This document shows positions 17,525-25,630 of a stretch of DNA of 64,000 nucleotides, in pieces (positions within the stretch are counted from its first letter, which is position 1; each line of letters starts with the position of its first letter). A program made the position numbers and the translations under genes. Origin of the DNA: Synechocystis sp. LKSZ1 (GTDB taxonomy: Bacteria > Cyanobacteriota > Cyanobacteriia > Cyanobacteriales > Microcystaceae). The notes beneath the pieces are model-generated. The model saw nothing but the letters and a program-made list of their open reading frames with translations. It was not told the origin of the DNA and ran no database searches. Location: contig NZ_AP031572.1 of assembly GCF_040436315.1 (NCBI RefSeq), positions 62,001 through 126,000 of the forward strand. Direction: 5' to 3'.

Positions 17525-18287
17525 GGGGGCAATCGTTGGCATGGTCAGGGAAAACTCGGTGGGGAACCCCGTGGGCAATGAGATCCACAGGGCACTGATA
17601 GGTTTGTTCGATCATTTGGGGGGTGATCCGGCAGTCATTGTGGTAGTGCAGTCGGCGATTGAGGCAACCCACGGTTTTGACGTAGCGGGAAACGGCCCCC
17701 AGGTCGTGGGAGATCATGACAATGGTGATGAATTGATTCAGATCTTTCAGAAGTTCGTAAATACCGTACTGCACCTTGCTATCAACGTTGGCTGTCGGCT
17801 CATCAAGCAACAGAATGCGGGGTTCCGAGGCCAGGGCCCGAGCGATGTAAACCCGCTGTCGTTGGCCCCCCGACAACGCTCCAATCGGCCGATCTGCCAG
17901 GCCTTCTAGGCCAACTTGGGCCAAACAATGCTGAACCATAGCTTCGTCCTGGGAAGAGTAGGGACGAAACAGCCGGCGCTTGCCGAGACGGCCCATGCGC
18001 ACCACCTCCCGGACTCGGACGGGAAAATCGCGGTCAAATTCCAGCACTTGGGGCACATAACCCAGGTAGCGCCGCCCCTGTTGGACGGGATAGCCCAGGA
18101 TACTCACGTGGCCCCGTTGAGGGGGAATTAGGCCTAGCAGGACCTTCAGCAGAGTGGTTTTACCGCCGCCGTTGGGGCCGATCAGGCCAAGAAAATCTAA
18201 GGCCTGCACCCGTAAATTAATGGCTTCTAAAACAGGCGTCGGGCCATAGCCAGCCCAAACATTATCAAGGGTAATTACTTCATCCAT
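17517..18287 (-). CDS. Zn/Mn-type metal ABC transporter ATP-binding protein
   Basis: 256 residues. Walker A GPNGGGKTTLL, Q-loop GYVPQ, ABC signature LSGGQRQRVYIARAL, Walker B ILLLDEPTANVD and the switch His in MISHDLG are all intact. The VWAGYGPTPVLEAINLRV start is typical of the metal family (ZnuC/MntA). The C-terminal tail has several histidines (LNRRLHYHNDCR, LIAHGVPHRVFPDHANDCPHD), as often in zinc-uptake ATPases. The permease start overlaps its stop, indicating coupled translation. Confidence 0.9.
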   Translation of the reverse strand: MDEVITLDNVWAGYGPTPVLEAINLRVQALDFLGLIGPNGGGKTTLLKVLLGLIPPQRGHVSILGYPVQQGRRYLGYVPQVLEFDRDFPVRVREVVRMGRLGKRRLFRPYSSQDEAMVQHCLAQVGLEGLADRPIGALSGGQRQRVYIARALASEPRILLLDEPTANVDSKVQYGIYELLKDLNQFITIVMISHDLGAVSRYVKTVGCLNRRLHYHNDCRITPQMIEQTYQCPVDLIAHGVPHRVFPDHANDCPHD

Positions 18288-18446
18288 GGAGCGGCATCTG
18301 CCTGCTATCGGTAACGTCCTGGCCCATCGCTAGGAGGAGGGTAATAAAAATGAAAGCCATTCTCAATCCTAGACGATCCATCTACTTCCAGAGCATTGCG
18401 CCCCAAAGAAACCCCTATGATGGGAAGGCCCCTTGTCTAGGTTTCC

Positions 18447-19280
18447 ATGAAAATTCAGCCCCGTAAGCGTTTTGGCCAACATTGGCTCAAGAGTCCAACG
18501 AGTTTGGCCCAAATTGTGACAGCGGCCAACCTCCAGCCCACGGATCATGTCTTGGAAATTGGCCCTGGCCTGGGGGTGCTTACCCAAGAACTAGTGAACC
18601 ATGCGGCTTCCGTCGTGGCGGTGGAGCTAGACCGAGATTTATGCCAAACCCTTGTCCAACGCTTTGGTCAACAGGAAAACTTTCTCTTGCTCCAGGGGGA
18701 TTTCCTGGCCCTGGATTTGGCCGAACTCCTCCAGGACTTTCCCAAATTTAAACCCTTGAATAAAGTGGTGGCTAACATTCCCTACAACATCACCGGGCCA
18801 ATTTTAGAAAAATTGCTGGGGGCCATGGGAGCGCCCCAAATTCCCGCCTACGACAGCATTGTCCTCCTGATGCAAAAGGAAGTGGCCGAACGCCTGGTCG
18901 CAGAACCCAAAACCAAGGCCTACAGCGCCTTGTCGGTTCGTATGCAATACTTGGCCCACTGTGAATGGATCGCTGCGGTTCCCCGTCAGGCCTTCTCGCC
19001 CCCACCGCAGGTGGAATCGGCCGTGGTGCGTTTAACCCCGCGTCCCTATCCGGCCCCACCCCATAATCCTCGTCTTTTGGGCCAACTGGTTAAATTAGGG
19101 TTTGCCAATCGCCGTAAAATGTTACGCAACAACTTTAAAGGCTTACTCTCCAGCGAGGTCTTAACCGGGATGCTAACGCAATTGGCCCTCCCCGCCGAAG
19201 TCCGAGCCGAAGAAATTGGATTGGCCCAATGGATCGACCTGTGTAATCGTCTAGAAACGTGCCTCACTCCCCCAAGCTAA
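18447..19280 (+). CDS. rsmA: 16S rRNA A1518/A1519 N6-dimethyltransferase
   Basis: 277 residues (KsgA family). It methylates two adjacent adenines in helix 45 of 16S rRNA late in 30S assembly. SAM-binding VLEIGPGLGVLTQEL and the catalytic NIPYNITGPILEKLL motif are intact, with PRQAFSPPPQVESAVVRL in the C-terminal domain. Its stop codon overlaps the ispE start by one base (TAATG), so ispE is probably translated by re-initiation. Confidence 0.97.
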   Translation: MKIQPRKRFGQHWLKSPTSLAQIVTAANLQPTDHVLEIGPGLGVLTQELVNHAASVVAVELDRDLCQTLVQRFGQQENFLLLQGDFLALDLAELLQDFPKFKPLNKVVANIPYNITGPILEKLLGAMGAPQIPAYDSIVLLMQKEVAERLVAEPKTKAYSALSVRMQYLAHCEWIAAVPRQAFSPPPQVESAVVRLTPRPYPAPPHNPRLLGQLVKLGFANRRKMLRNNFKGLLSSEVLTGMLTQLALPAEVRAEEIGLAQWIDLCNRLETCLTPPS

Positions 19281-20224
19281 TGCGTTCCTACACCCTGTTT
19301 GCCCCGGCTAAGATCAATCTTTTTCTTGAAATTCTAGGAGACCGCCCCGATGGCTTCCATGAATTAGTAATGATTTTACAAAGTATTAGCCTTGGGGACT
19401 ATATTCACCTCCAGGCCAACGGCACCCAGCAGATCCGTCTCACCTGTTCTCGCCAGGATCTGCCCGCCGACGAAAGTAACCTGGCCTACCGGGCCGCCCG
19501 CCTGATGACCGAGCGTTTTCCCCAGGCCTTTGCTAACTACGGGGGCCTGAATATCGACCTTGAGAAACAAATCCCCATCGCTGCTGGTTTAGCCGGGGGG
19601 TCGGCCGATGCCGCTGCGGTTCTCGTCGGCATCGATCTCCTCTGGCAACTGGGCCTAACCCAACCCGAACTGCAATCCCTGGCCGCGGAATTAGGGTCGG
19701 ATATTCCTTTTTGTATTGGCGGGGGAACGGCATTGGCAACGGGCCGGGGCGAAAAACTAGACCCCCTCCCTGATGTCGATAATTTCTGGGTTGTCCTAGC
19801 CAAGGATCAGACCCTCGCGGTTCCCACCCCCTGGGCCTACCAAACCTACCGTCAACAATTCCAGACCCAATACCTCCCAGCGGGAACCCCCCAACGAATT
19901 CGGGCCCGCGAAATTCATGCCGGCCCTCTGGTACAAGCCATCCAAAAACGGGATGCTATGGCGATAGCCCTGGGCCTGCACAATGACCTGGAAAAAGTCG
20001 TGCTGCCCCATTACCCAGGCGTAGCAAATCTCCGTCAAGTCTTAGCTGAAGCCGGGGGCCTGGGAACCATGATGTCCGGCTCGGGCCCGACGGTGTTTAC
20101 GTTCTGTGCCTCTCAAGAGTCAGCCGAGCAGGTTAAAGCTACCGCCGAGAGCCATTTGGCTAACCCCAATGTGCAATTTTGGCTGGCCCGGCTGATCGGC
20201 CATGGTATTCAAGTGATTGACTAG
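19280..20224 (+). CDS. ispE: 4-(cytidine 5'-diphospho)-2-C-methyl-D-erythritol kinase
   Basis: 314 residues from the ATG at 19280. A slightly earlier in-frame start inside rsmA is less likely given the TAATG junction. It is a GHMP kinase of the MEP isoprenoid pathway that supplies carotenoids, the chlorophyll phytyl chain and quinones. Motifs: APAKINLFLEILGDRPDGFH, the ATP-binding loop PIAAGLAGGSADAAAVL, and GTMMSGSGPTVF near the C-terminus. Cotranscription with rsmA is common in bacteria. The UPF0016 gene follows after 5 bp. Confidence 0.96.
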   Translation: MRSYTLFAPAKINLFLEILGDRPDGFHELVMILQSISLGDYIHLQANGTQQIRLTCSRQDLPADESNLAYRAARLMTERFPQAFANYGGLNIDLEKQIPIAAGLAGGSADAAAVLVGIDLLWQLGLTQPELQSLAAELGSDIPFCIGGGTALATGRGEKLDPLPDVDNFWVVLAKDQTLAVPTPWAYQTYRQQFQTQYLPAGTPQRIRAREIHAGPLVQAIQKRDAMAIALGLHNDLEKVVLPHYPGVANLRQVLAEAGGLGTMMSGSGPTVFTFCASQESAEQVKATAESHLANPNVQFWLARLIGHGIQVID

Positions 20225-20229
20225 ATTTT

Positions 20230-20508
20230 ATGGACTGGCAACTGTTTGGCTTAAGTTTTATCACCGTCTTTCTCGCTGAAATTGGCGACAAAAGTCAGTT
20301 GGCGGCCATTGCCCTGGGAGGAAGCGCAAAATCTCCTCGGGCCGTTTTTTTCGGCTCCGTCACGGCCCTAGTCTTAGCTAGTTTCCTAGGAGTATTAGCC
20401 GGGGGTAGTGTGGCCCAACTGTTACCCACGAAACTGATGAAGGCCCTGGCGGCTTTGGGTTTTTTAATTATGGCCCTGAAGTTACTTTGGCCGGCCTCGG
20501 ACAACTAA
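20230..20508 (+). CDS. UPF0016/GDT1-family protein, single-repeat (hemi) Mn/Ca exporter
   Basis: 92 residues with three predicted helices and one copy of the family signature AEIGDKSQLAAIAL (Glu17, Asp20). UPF0016 transporters (TMEM165, Gdt1, cyanobacterial Mnx) are two-repeat cation exporters that move Mn or Ca against protons. In some cyanobacteria the two halves are separate genes that act as a heterodimer. Here only one half is present; no second half follows, as a convergent glycosyltransferase gene overlaps its 3' end by 41 bp. It may homodimerise or have a partner elsewhere. It lies 5 bp after ispE. Confidence 0.85.
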   Translation: MDWQLFGLSFITVFLAEIGDKSQLAAIALGGSAKSPRAVFFGSVTALVLASFLGVLAGGSVAQLLPTKLMKALAALGFLIMALKLLWPASDN

Positions 20509-22192
20509 AGCGCTCGTAGTGATAGCCGTGAATGGGGATGACCGGCCGGGGATCTCGCTGGCAAGTAGGCAGATCCACCGGGGCCAAAAAATTAACCAGC
20601 CATAGGTCTAGGGATTGGGTCTGAGCTGCGAGGAATTGTTTTAACTGCTGGCCGGCCTGGGGACTCTGTAATCGAGTCTGGGGAATCAGGACAAAGCGAG
20701 GGGGCCTGGGTAGCGCCGGGGTCTGCTGGATTTGCCAGGCTAGTCCCATCATTTCGCCGACCTGGACGAGGCTCTGTTGGGTCGTGACGATCAGCGGCGA
20801 TGCCTTGCCAGGATTCTCTGCCAGGGCCTGGAGCAATTGTTCGGGGCGGTAGTATTTTTGATAGCCGAGGTTGTGGGTGATGGTCAGGCCACTGATCAGG
20901 CCCACACTGATGACGATGAGGACGGTGGGATGGCGGAAGGGCCGTTTTGGGAGTGGATTTTGCTCAGATGAGGAAAAGAGACGGCTATCCAGACCAAAGG
21001 CTAGTAGCCCGATCACAATCGGTAAGAAATTGAAACTATAGCGGGCTCCCCTGGTAATATCCATGCCACCGAAGTAGGTGATGCCCAAGTACAGAAAAAT
21101 AAGACTACCCAATAATAGCCCTAAGAGCCTGATTTCAGGATGTTGAGGGTGGGATTGCTGTAGGCCCTGCCAAACCTTGGGGCCAAGCCAAAGGAGGTAG
21201 AGTAACATCCCGACTCCCGACAGGATCACAATCCCTAGCGAGGAAGACTCTACCGGGAATAGACAAACCATGGTGATCAAGGCCGCCAGTAGCTGAAAAG
21301 GCGGGCCAATCAAGTTGCTAAAACTGCTATTGTCCTGGCGAATCCAGTCGGTCATGCCGTTGCCATAGCCCCGTTGACTAATCATCCAGGCCCAGTAGAG
21401 CAGGGCGGCCAAGGTTCCCAGCACCACCGGGAGCAAACTCCGCCAAGCCTTGGCCGAGAGGGCCAAGGACGACGAAGGCCAATACCAGAGTAGTAGTAGG
21501 GTCAGGCCCTGAGCCGTTAACAATAAACCCGTAAAGAAATGTACCGACAGGGCCAGGCTATTCACCAAAACCCAAGCAAAAACCAAACTCGGCGGCAGAC
21601 GCTGGCCCCGCAGTAGGCATTGACTACCCTTGAGAAAACACCCCAGGGAAAGCAGAACCAGTAGAACGGCCAGGGTGTAGTGCCGGGCTTCCTGGGCAAT
21701 AAAAATGGCGTAGGGGGACAGGGCCATCAACAGGGCCAAACTGTGGGCCAATCCCGCTGATTTCCCTAACCAACGCATTCCGGCATAGCCGAGGGGAATA
21801 GCTGCAACCCCAATTAAAGCGGGTAGTGCTCGGGCCGCCCAAAGATTCACCAGGCCGGTTGAAGTCGGAAATAACCGTAGCCAGAGATGGGCCAGGGCAA
21901 AGTAGAGGGGGGGATGATTATCCTGCTCGAGAATCAAGTCAATGACAGTACTAACTTGGGCCGTGGGATTGGTCTGGAGAGGGGTCAGCAGTTCTGAACT
22001 ACTCAGGGCAGTATGGGGAGGAATAGTACTAAAAACGTTGCCTAGGCTAAACACCAGCGTGGCAAACTCATCCGTCCAGGGAGGCTTATCGGTCAAATTC
22101 TGAAAGCGTAACCAGGCCCCGAGGAGCGTCCAGCCAATCAGTAGCCCCAAATTCGATGTTAACCAGGAACGCAAAGGCAAAATCAGAGGCAA
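20468..22192 (-). CDS. GT39-like membrane glycosyltransferase
   Basis: 574 residues with about 11-13 hydrophobic helices. The first periplasmic loop has PPWTDEFATLVF, with the Asp-Glu pair (41-42) expected of the GT-C superfamily (PMT/ArnT/GT39 type). DNHPPLYFALAHLWLRLFP follows, again typical of bacterial members. Such enzymes transfer a sugar from a polyprenyl-phosphate donor to lipids or proteins on the outer face of the inner membrane. Donor and acceptor are unknown. The hydrophilic C-terminal about 100 residues contain several cysteines and no known motif. Monocistronic; the 3' end overlaps the UPF0016 gene. Confidence 0.8.
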   Translation of the reverse strand: MPLILPLRSWLTSNLGLLIGWTLLGAWLRFQNLTDKPPWTDEFATLVFSLGNVFSTIPPHTALSSSELLTPLQTNPTAQVSTVIDLILEQDNHPPLYFALAHLWLRLFPTSTGLVNLWAARALPALIGVAAIPLGYAGMRWLGKSAGLAHSLALLMALSPYAIFIAQEARHYTLAVLLVLLSLGCFLKGSQCLLRGQRLPPSLVFAWVLVNSLALSVHFFTGLLLTAQGLTLLLLWYWPSSSLALSAKAWRSLLPVVLGTLAALLYWAWMISQRGYGNGMTDWIRQDNSSFSNLIGPPFQLLAALITMVCLFPVESSSLGIVILSGVGMLLYLLWLGPKVWQGLQQSHPQHPEIRLLGLLLGSLIFLYLGITYFGGMDITRGARYSFNFLPIVIGLLAFGLDSRLFSSSEQNPLPKRPFRHPTVLIVISVGLISGLTITHNLGYQKYYRPEQLLQALAENPGKASPLIVTTQQSLVQVGEMMGLAWQIQQTPALPRPPRFVLIPQTRLQSPQAGQQLKQFLAAQTQSLDLWLVNFLAPVDLPTCQRDPRPVIPIHGYHYERFSCPRPAKVTSGP

Positions 22193-22570
22193 ATATAAAG
22201 AACGTCCCCATTATCGACCAACACCTGTCCTTCGGGAGCGTTATCCCAACCCGCTGCACACCTGACCCCACCCGTCCTTCCCTTGTGAAGAGGAGGTGCT
22301 GCAGGCGGAGGGGTAAAAATCTGTAGCCCTTAGCTGATTTGCTTTGTTCTGGGACAGTCACAGGCTGGCTAAGCTTTGCCAATCAAGAATCCCAGCCAAG
22401 TAAGCTGCATCATTCTCAATCAAAACAGCTACCTAATTTAGAGAATTGGTATTTAGACGGCGTCGCCACCGCAATCCCGTCCACGGCCTCTCAAGATTGG
22501 GAAAAAAATGTTGGTTTTTCAGTTGGCTTTGTATGATTGGGTTAATTGCTCTACCGCTTCGAGGACTCCT
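22193..22570. other. 378-bp intergenic region holding a dispersed repeat
   Basis: This spacer lies between the divergent glycosyltransferase and small secreted-protein genes. Its middle is copy A of a dispersed repeat (see 22261-22332). The rest shows no supported frame; an ORF spanning 22339-22536 has no family resemblance or ribosome binding site. Confidence 0.5.
22261..22332 (-). repeat. Dispersed about 70-bp hairpin repeat, copy A
   Basis: Read on the minus strand this copy begins AGGGCTACAGATTTTTACCC, continues with a CTCC-rich part and ends GGACGGGTGGGGT. It matches copy B at 33278-33343 over almost the whole length, with a few substitutions. The centre is a small hairpin (CTTCACAAG here, CTTGTGAG in copy B) that is in effect inverted between the copies, as expected for a loop of a palindromic element. 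It has no coding capacity and is probably a REP- or MITE-like genome repeat. Confidence 0.7.
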
Positions 22571-22858
22571 ATGAAATACGTTGCCTCTGCCCTTGTCCTG
22601 GGTTGCGCTTTAAGCCTATCACCCCTCTTAATCAGCGTAGCCCCGGCTAACGAATCCTCGACCACCATTAAACAGGATAAAAAAGCGATGGTGGCAGAAG
22701 TACTTAAATTATTGAATGATGACCAAAAAATGAAGCTCTTAAACGGGATTGAACAGGGCCAGGAAATCAAAGACATTCTTCCCAGCCTAGACCTGTCGCG
22801 GGAGCAAAAAGTCCAACTCTTCAAAATCATGAAATCGGCCCAGGATGCCAAGCAATAA
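22571..22858 (+). CDS. Small secreted protein of unknown function
   Basis: 95 residues from the ATG at 22571; an ORF start at 22508 adds an unlikely N-terminus. A clear signal peptide (MKYVASALVLGCALSLSPLL, cleavage near SVAPANE) precedes a charged helical mature part with KAMVAEVLKLLNDDQKMKLL and LDLSREQKVQLFKIMKSAQ. No family was recognised. The two helices, each with an (E/D)-Q-K turn, look like a duplicated helical motif. Upstream of ilvB by 180 bp on the same strand, but the spacer suggests its own transcript. Confidence 0.65.
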   Translation: MKYVASALVLGCALSLSPLLISVAPANESSTTIKQDKKAMVAEVLKLLNDDQKMKLLNGIEQGQEIKDILPSLDLSREQKVQLFKIMKSAQDAKQ

Positions 22859-23037
22859 TCATTACTCTAGAGTATCCGTCAACCGACGAGCCGGAAGCCT
22901 CGACAGAAAGGAATCCTTGACCTAAAATTAATAAATCTTTCAGCCTAGCAGACTTAGGCTCTTTTGCTTGTATCCGGAGCCACACCCTAGCCTAGGAAGT
23001 CTTTCATCACTTTACCCCATCTCATACGGTCTGTCCT

Positions 23038-24897
23038 GTGGTTGCCTCAATTCCCAAAACAACATTTCCCCAAGTCATTCCGGCCCAACGACGCACCGGG
23101 GCCTATATCCTGATCGATAGTCTAGAGCGCCATGGCGTGAAGCATATTTTTGGTTATCCCGGCGGGGCCATTTTGCCGATCTACGATGAACTGCATCGCG
23201 CTGAGGCCCGGGGGAATCTCCAGCATATTCTGGTGCGCCATGAACAGGGAGCGGCCCACGCAGCGGATGGCTATGCCCGCGCGACGGGTAAGGTGGGGGT
23301 CTGTTTTGGGACATCGGGCCCTGGGGCCACGAATTTAGTCACCGGCATTGCAACAGCCCACCTGGATTCGATTCCCATGGTGATCGTCACTGGCCAGGTC
23401 GGTCGTCCTGTGATTGGCAGTGATGCCTTCCAAGAAATTGACATTTTCGGCATTACCCTACCGATTGTTAAGCATTCCTATGTGGTTCGCCACGCCAAAG
23501 ATATGGCCCGCATCGTCGCTGAGGCCTTCCACATCGCTAGTACTGGCCGGCCTGGCCCAGTTTTAATCGATGTGCCCAAGGATGTCGGTCTAGAAGAGTG
23601 CGATTACATGCCCATTGAACCCGGAGAAGTCAATATCTCCGGCTATCGGCCGACGATCAAAGGCAATCCTCGCCAAATCAACGCCGCGCTACACCTTTTG
23701 GAACAGGCCCAGAAACCCTTGCTTTACGTTGGTGGTGGAGCCATTGCAGCCAATGCCCACGCCCAAATCCATGAATTTGCTGAGCGTTTTCAACTCCCTG
23801 TGACCACGACTTTGATGGGAATCGGGGCCTTTGATGAGCACCATCCCTTATCCGTAGGGATGCTGGGGATGCACGGAACAGCCTACGCCAACTTTGCCGT
23901 CAGCGAGTGCGACCTCCTGATCGCTGTCGGGGCCCGCTTTGATGACCGGGTGACAGGAAAATTGGATGAATTTGCCTCTCGGGCCAAGGTAATTCACATT
24001 GATATCGACCCCGCAGAAGTAGGTAAAAACCGTGCTCCCGAAGTTCCCATTGTGGGCGATGTCCGTCAAGTCCTGGAGCAACTTCTGCAACGAGCTCGGG
24101 AACTCGACTATCCCACTAATCCCCACCTCACCCAGGCCTGGTTAGCCCGAATTAATCAATGGCGGGCCGATTATCCCCTGGTCGCGCCCCACTACGACGA
24201 CATGATTTCTCCCCAGGAAGTGGTCGTAGAGCTAGACCGCCAGGCCCCCCGCGCTTTCTACAGCACCGATGTGGGCCAGCACCAAATGTGGGCCGCTCAA
24301 TTTTTACACAACGGGCCGCGCCGCTGGATTTCCAGTGCCGGTCTGGGAACCATGGGTTTTGGTCTACCCGCCGCCATGGGGGCCCAGGTGGCCGTTCCCG
24401 ACGAACAGGTTATTTGCGTAAGTGGTGATGCCAGCTTCCAAATGAATTTGCAGGAATTGGGAACCCTGGCCCAGTACGGCATCAACGTGAAAACCGTGAT
24501 TTTGAATAACGGCTGGCAGGGGATGGTGCGCCAATGGCAACAGGCCTTCTACGATGAACGCTACGTCGCCTCCAATATGCAGTCGGGAAGCCCCGATATT
24601 GAACTCCTCTGCGCGGCCTACGGCATTAAGGGCATGACCATTCGAGATTATGCCGACTTGGCCCCCGCCATTGCCGAAATGCTGGCCCACGATGGCCCCG
24701 TAGTGCTGGATGTCATGGTCAAAAAAGACGAAAACTGTTACCCGATGGTGGCCCCTGGCAAGAGTAACGCCCAAATGCTGGGGCTACCGGAGCGGAAACG
24801 TCCAGAGGCCTTTGATGAAGTTCTACAATGTAGTACCTGCGGGGCAAAAAATACCATGACCAATCGTTTCTGCCCAGAATGTGGCACTAAACTCTAA
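23038..24897 (+). CDS. ilvB: Acetolactate synthase large subunit, with C-terminal zinc ribbon
   Basis: 619 residues from a GTG start. It is a ThDP- and FAD-dependent enzyme making acetolactate and acetohydroxybutyrate in branched-chain amino-acid synthesis. Motifs: [15 protein letters not shown], catalytic Glu in [23 protein letters not shown] region, and the ThDP-binding [15 protein letters not shown] ... [12 protein letters not shown]. The last 25 residues form a zinc ribbon, CSTCGAKN ... [10 protein letters not shown] (four Cys in two CxxC knuckles), which is not part of the E. coli-type catalytic core. No ilvN (small subunit) lies in the window. A terminator follows at 24907-24951. Confidence 0.95.
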   Translation: MVASIPKTTFPQVIPAQRRTGAYILIDSLERHGVKHIFGYPGGAILPIYDELHRAEARGNLQHILVRHEQGAAHAADGYARATGKVGVCFGTSGPGATNLVTGIATAHLDSIPMVIVTGQVGRPVIGSDAFQEIDIFGITLPIVKHSYVVRHAKDMARIVAEAFHIASTGRPGPVLIDVPKDVGLEECDYMPIEPGEVNISGYRPTIKGNPRQINAALHLLEQAQKPLLYVGGGAIAANAHAQIHEFAERFQLPVTTTLMGIGAFDEHHPLSVGMLGMHGTAYANFAVSECDLLIAVGARFDDRVTGKLDEFASRAKVIHIDIDPAEVGKNRAPEVPIVGDVRQVLEQLLQRARELDYPTNPHLTQAWLARINQWRADYPLVAPHYDDMISPQEVVVELDRQAPRAFYSTDVGQHQMWAAQFLHNGPRRWISSAGLGTMGFGLPAAMGAQVAVPDEQVICVSGDASFQMNLQELGTLAQYGINVKTVILNNGWQGMVRQWQQAFYDERYVASNMQSGSPDIELLCAAYGIKGMTIRDYADLAPAIAEMLAHDGPVVLDVMVKKDENCYPMVAPGKSNAQMLGLPERKRPEAFDEVLQCSTCGAKNTMTNRFCPECGTKL

Positions 24898-24906
24898 AGC
24901 TCTCCC

Positions 24907-24951
24907 GGCCTTGGCTTCTACGTTTTTACGGCTGGCCAGGGCCACATTTTT
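24907..24951 (+). terminator. Probable terminator of ilvB
   Basis: Stem GGCCTTGGC / GCCAGGGCC (9 bp, one G-T pair) with a 19-nt loop, followed by ACATTTTT, 10 bp after the ilvB stop. Confidence 0.6.
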
Positions 24952-24962
24952 CGCGCATCACC

Positions 24963-25421
24963 ATGCCTCCTGTCATCTCAGTATCTCTAAAAACCCTCTA
25001 TGAACAGGACTTTGTGGCCTGGCTCGACCAGACGGCTGAGCAAATTCGTCAGGGGAGTATTACGGAGCTGGATTGGGAACATTTGTTGGAGGAGATTGAG
25101 GCCTTGGGGAGTGAACAACGGCGAAAGGTGGAGAGTTATTGCCTCCGTCTTTTGATTCACCTGCTGTGTTATCAGTATTGGCTCAGTGAGAAAGCGTGGT
25201 CAGGACGGGGCTGGGAAAAAGAAATTGATAATTTTCGCCTAGAGCTAGATTCATTACTGGCCTCTAACGTTCTGTTCAATCACCTCCAGGAAAAGCAAGC
25301 CGCTATCTACGCCAAAGCTAGAGGACAATTTTTGAGAAAATCAGGATTGCCTGCGCTAACTATTCCCGAGCAATGCCCTTTTTCCCTAGAACAAATTTTA
25401 GATATTGGCTTTTTACCCTAG
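24963..25421 (+). CDS. DUF29 family protein
   Basis: 152 residues, nearly all helical. Typical DUF29 text: LYEQDFVAWLDQTAEQIRQG, ELDWEHLLEEIEALGSEQRR, then LRLLIHLLCYQYW and FRLELDSLLASN. The family is widespread and multi-copy in cyanobacteria with no known function. It follows ilvB after 65 bp, beyond a probable terminator, so it is likely a separate unit. The following 210 bp to the kinase gene are AT-rich and contain no frame. Confidence 0.92.
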   Translation: MPPVISVSLKTLYEQDFVAWLDQTAEQIRQGSITELDWEHLLEEIEALGSEQRRKVESYCLRLLIHLLCYQYWLSEKAWSGRGWEKEIDNFRLELDSLLASNVLFNHLQEKQAAIYAKARGQFLRKSGLPALTIPEQCPFSLEQILDIGFLP

Positions 25422-25630
25422 GTTGATTATATTTTTGTCCTATTGAAAGATTTTCCCATAATCTTTTTCTGATCTTTTTGAATTCTATCAATTCGGTTAT
25501 TTCCATCGGCCAGAATCAATTGTTTACCCCATTCTGACCAGGGCTGCTATCAAGTAAATCAAGAGAGACTGGGCCAACTTTTCGTTAAGATGAAACTTCA
25601 AGGCCTTGCTGAGCAACTCTTTGCCTCTTT

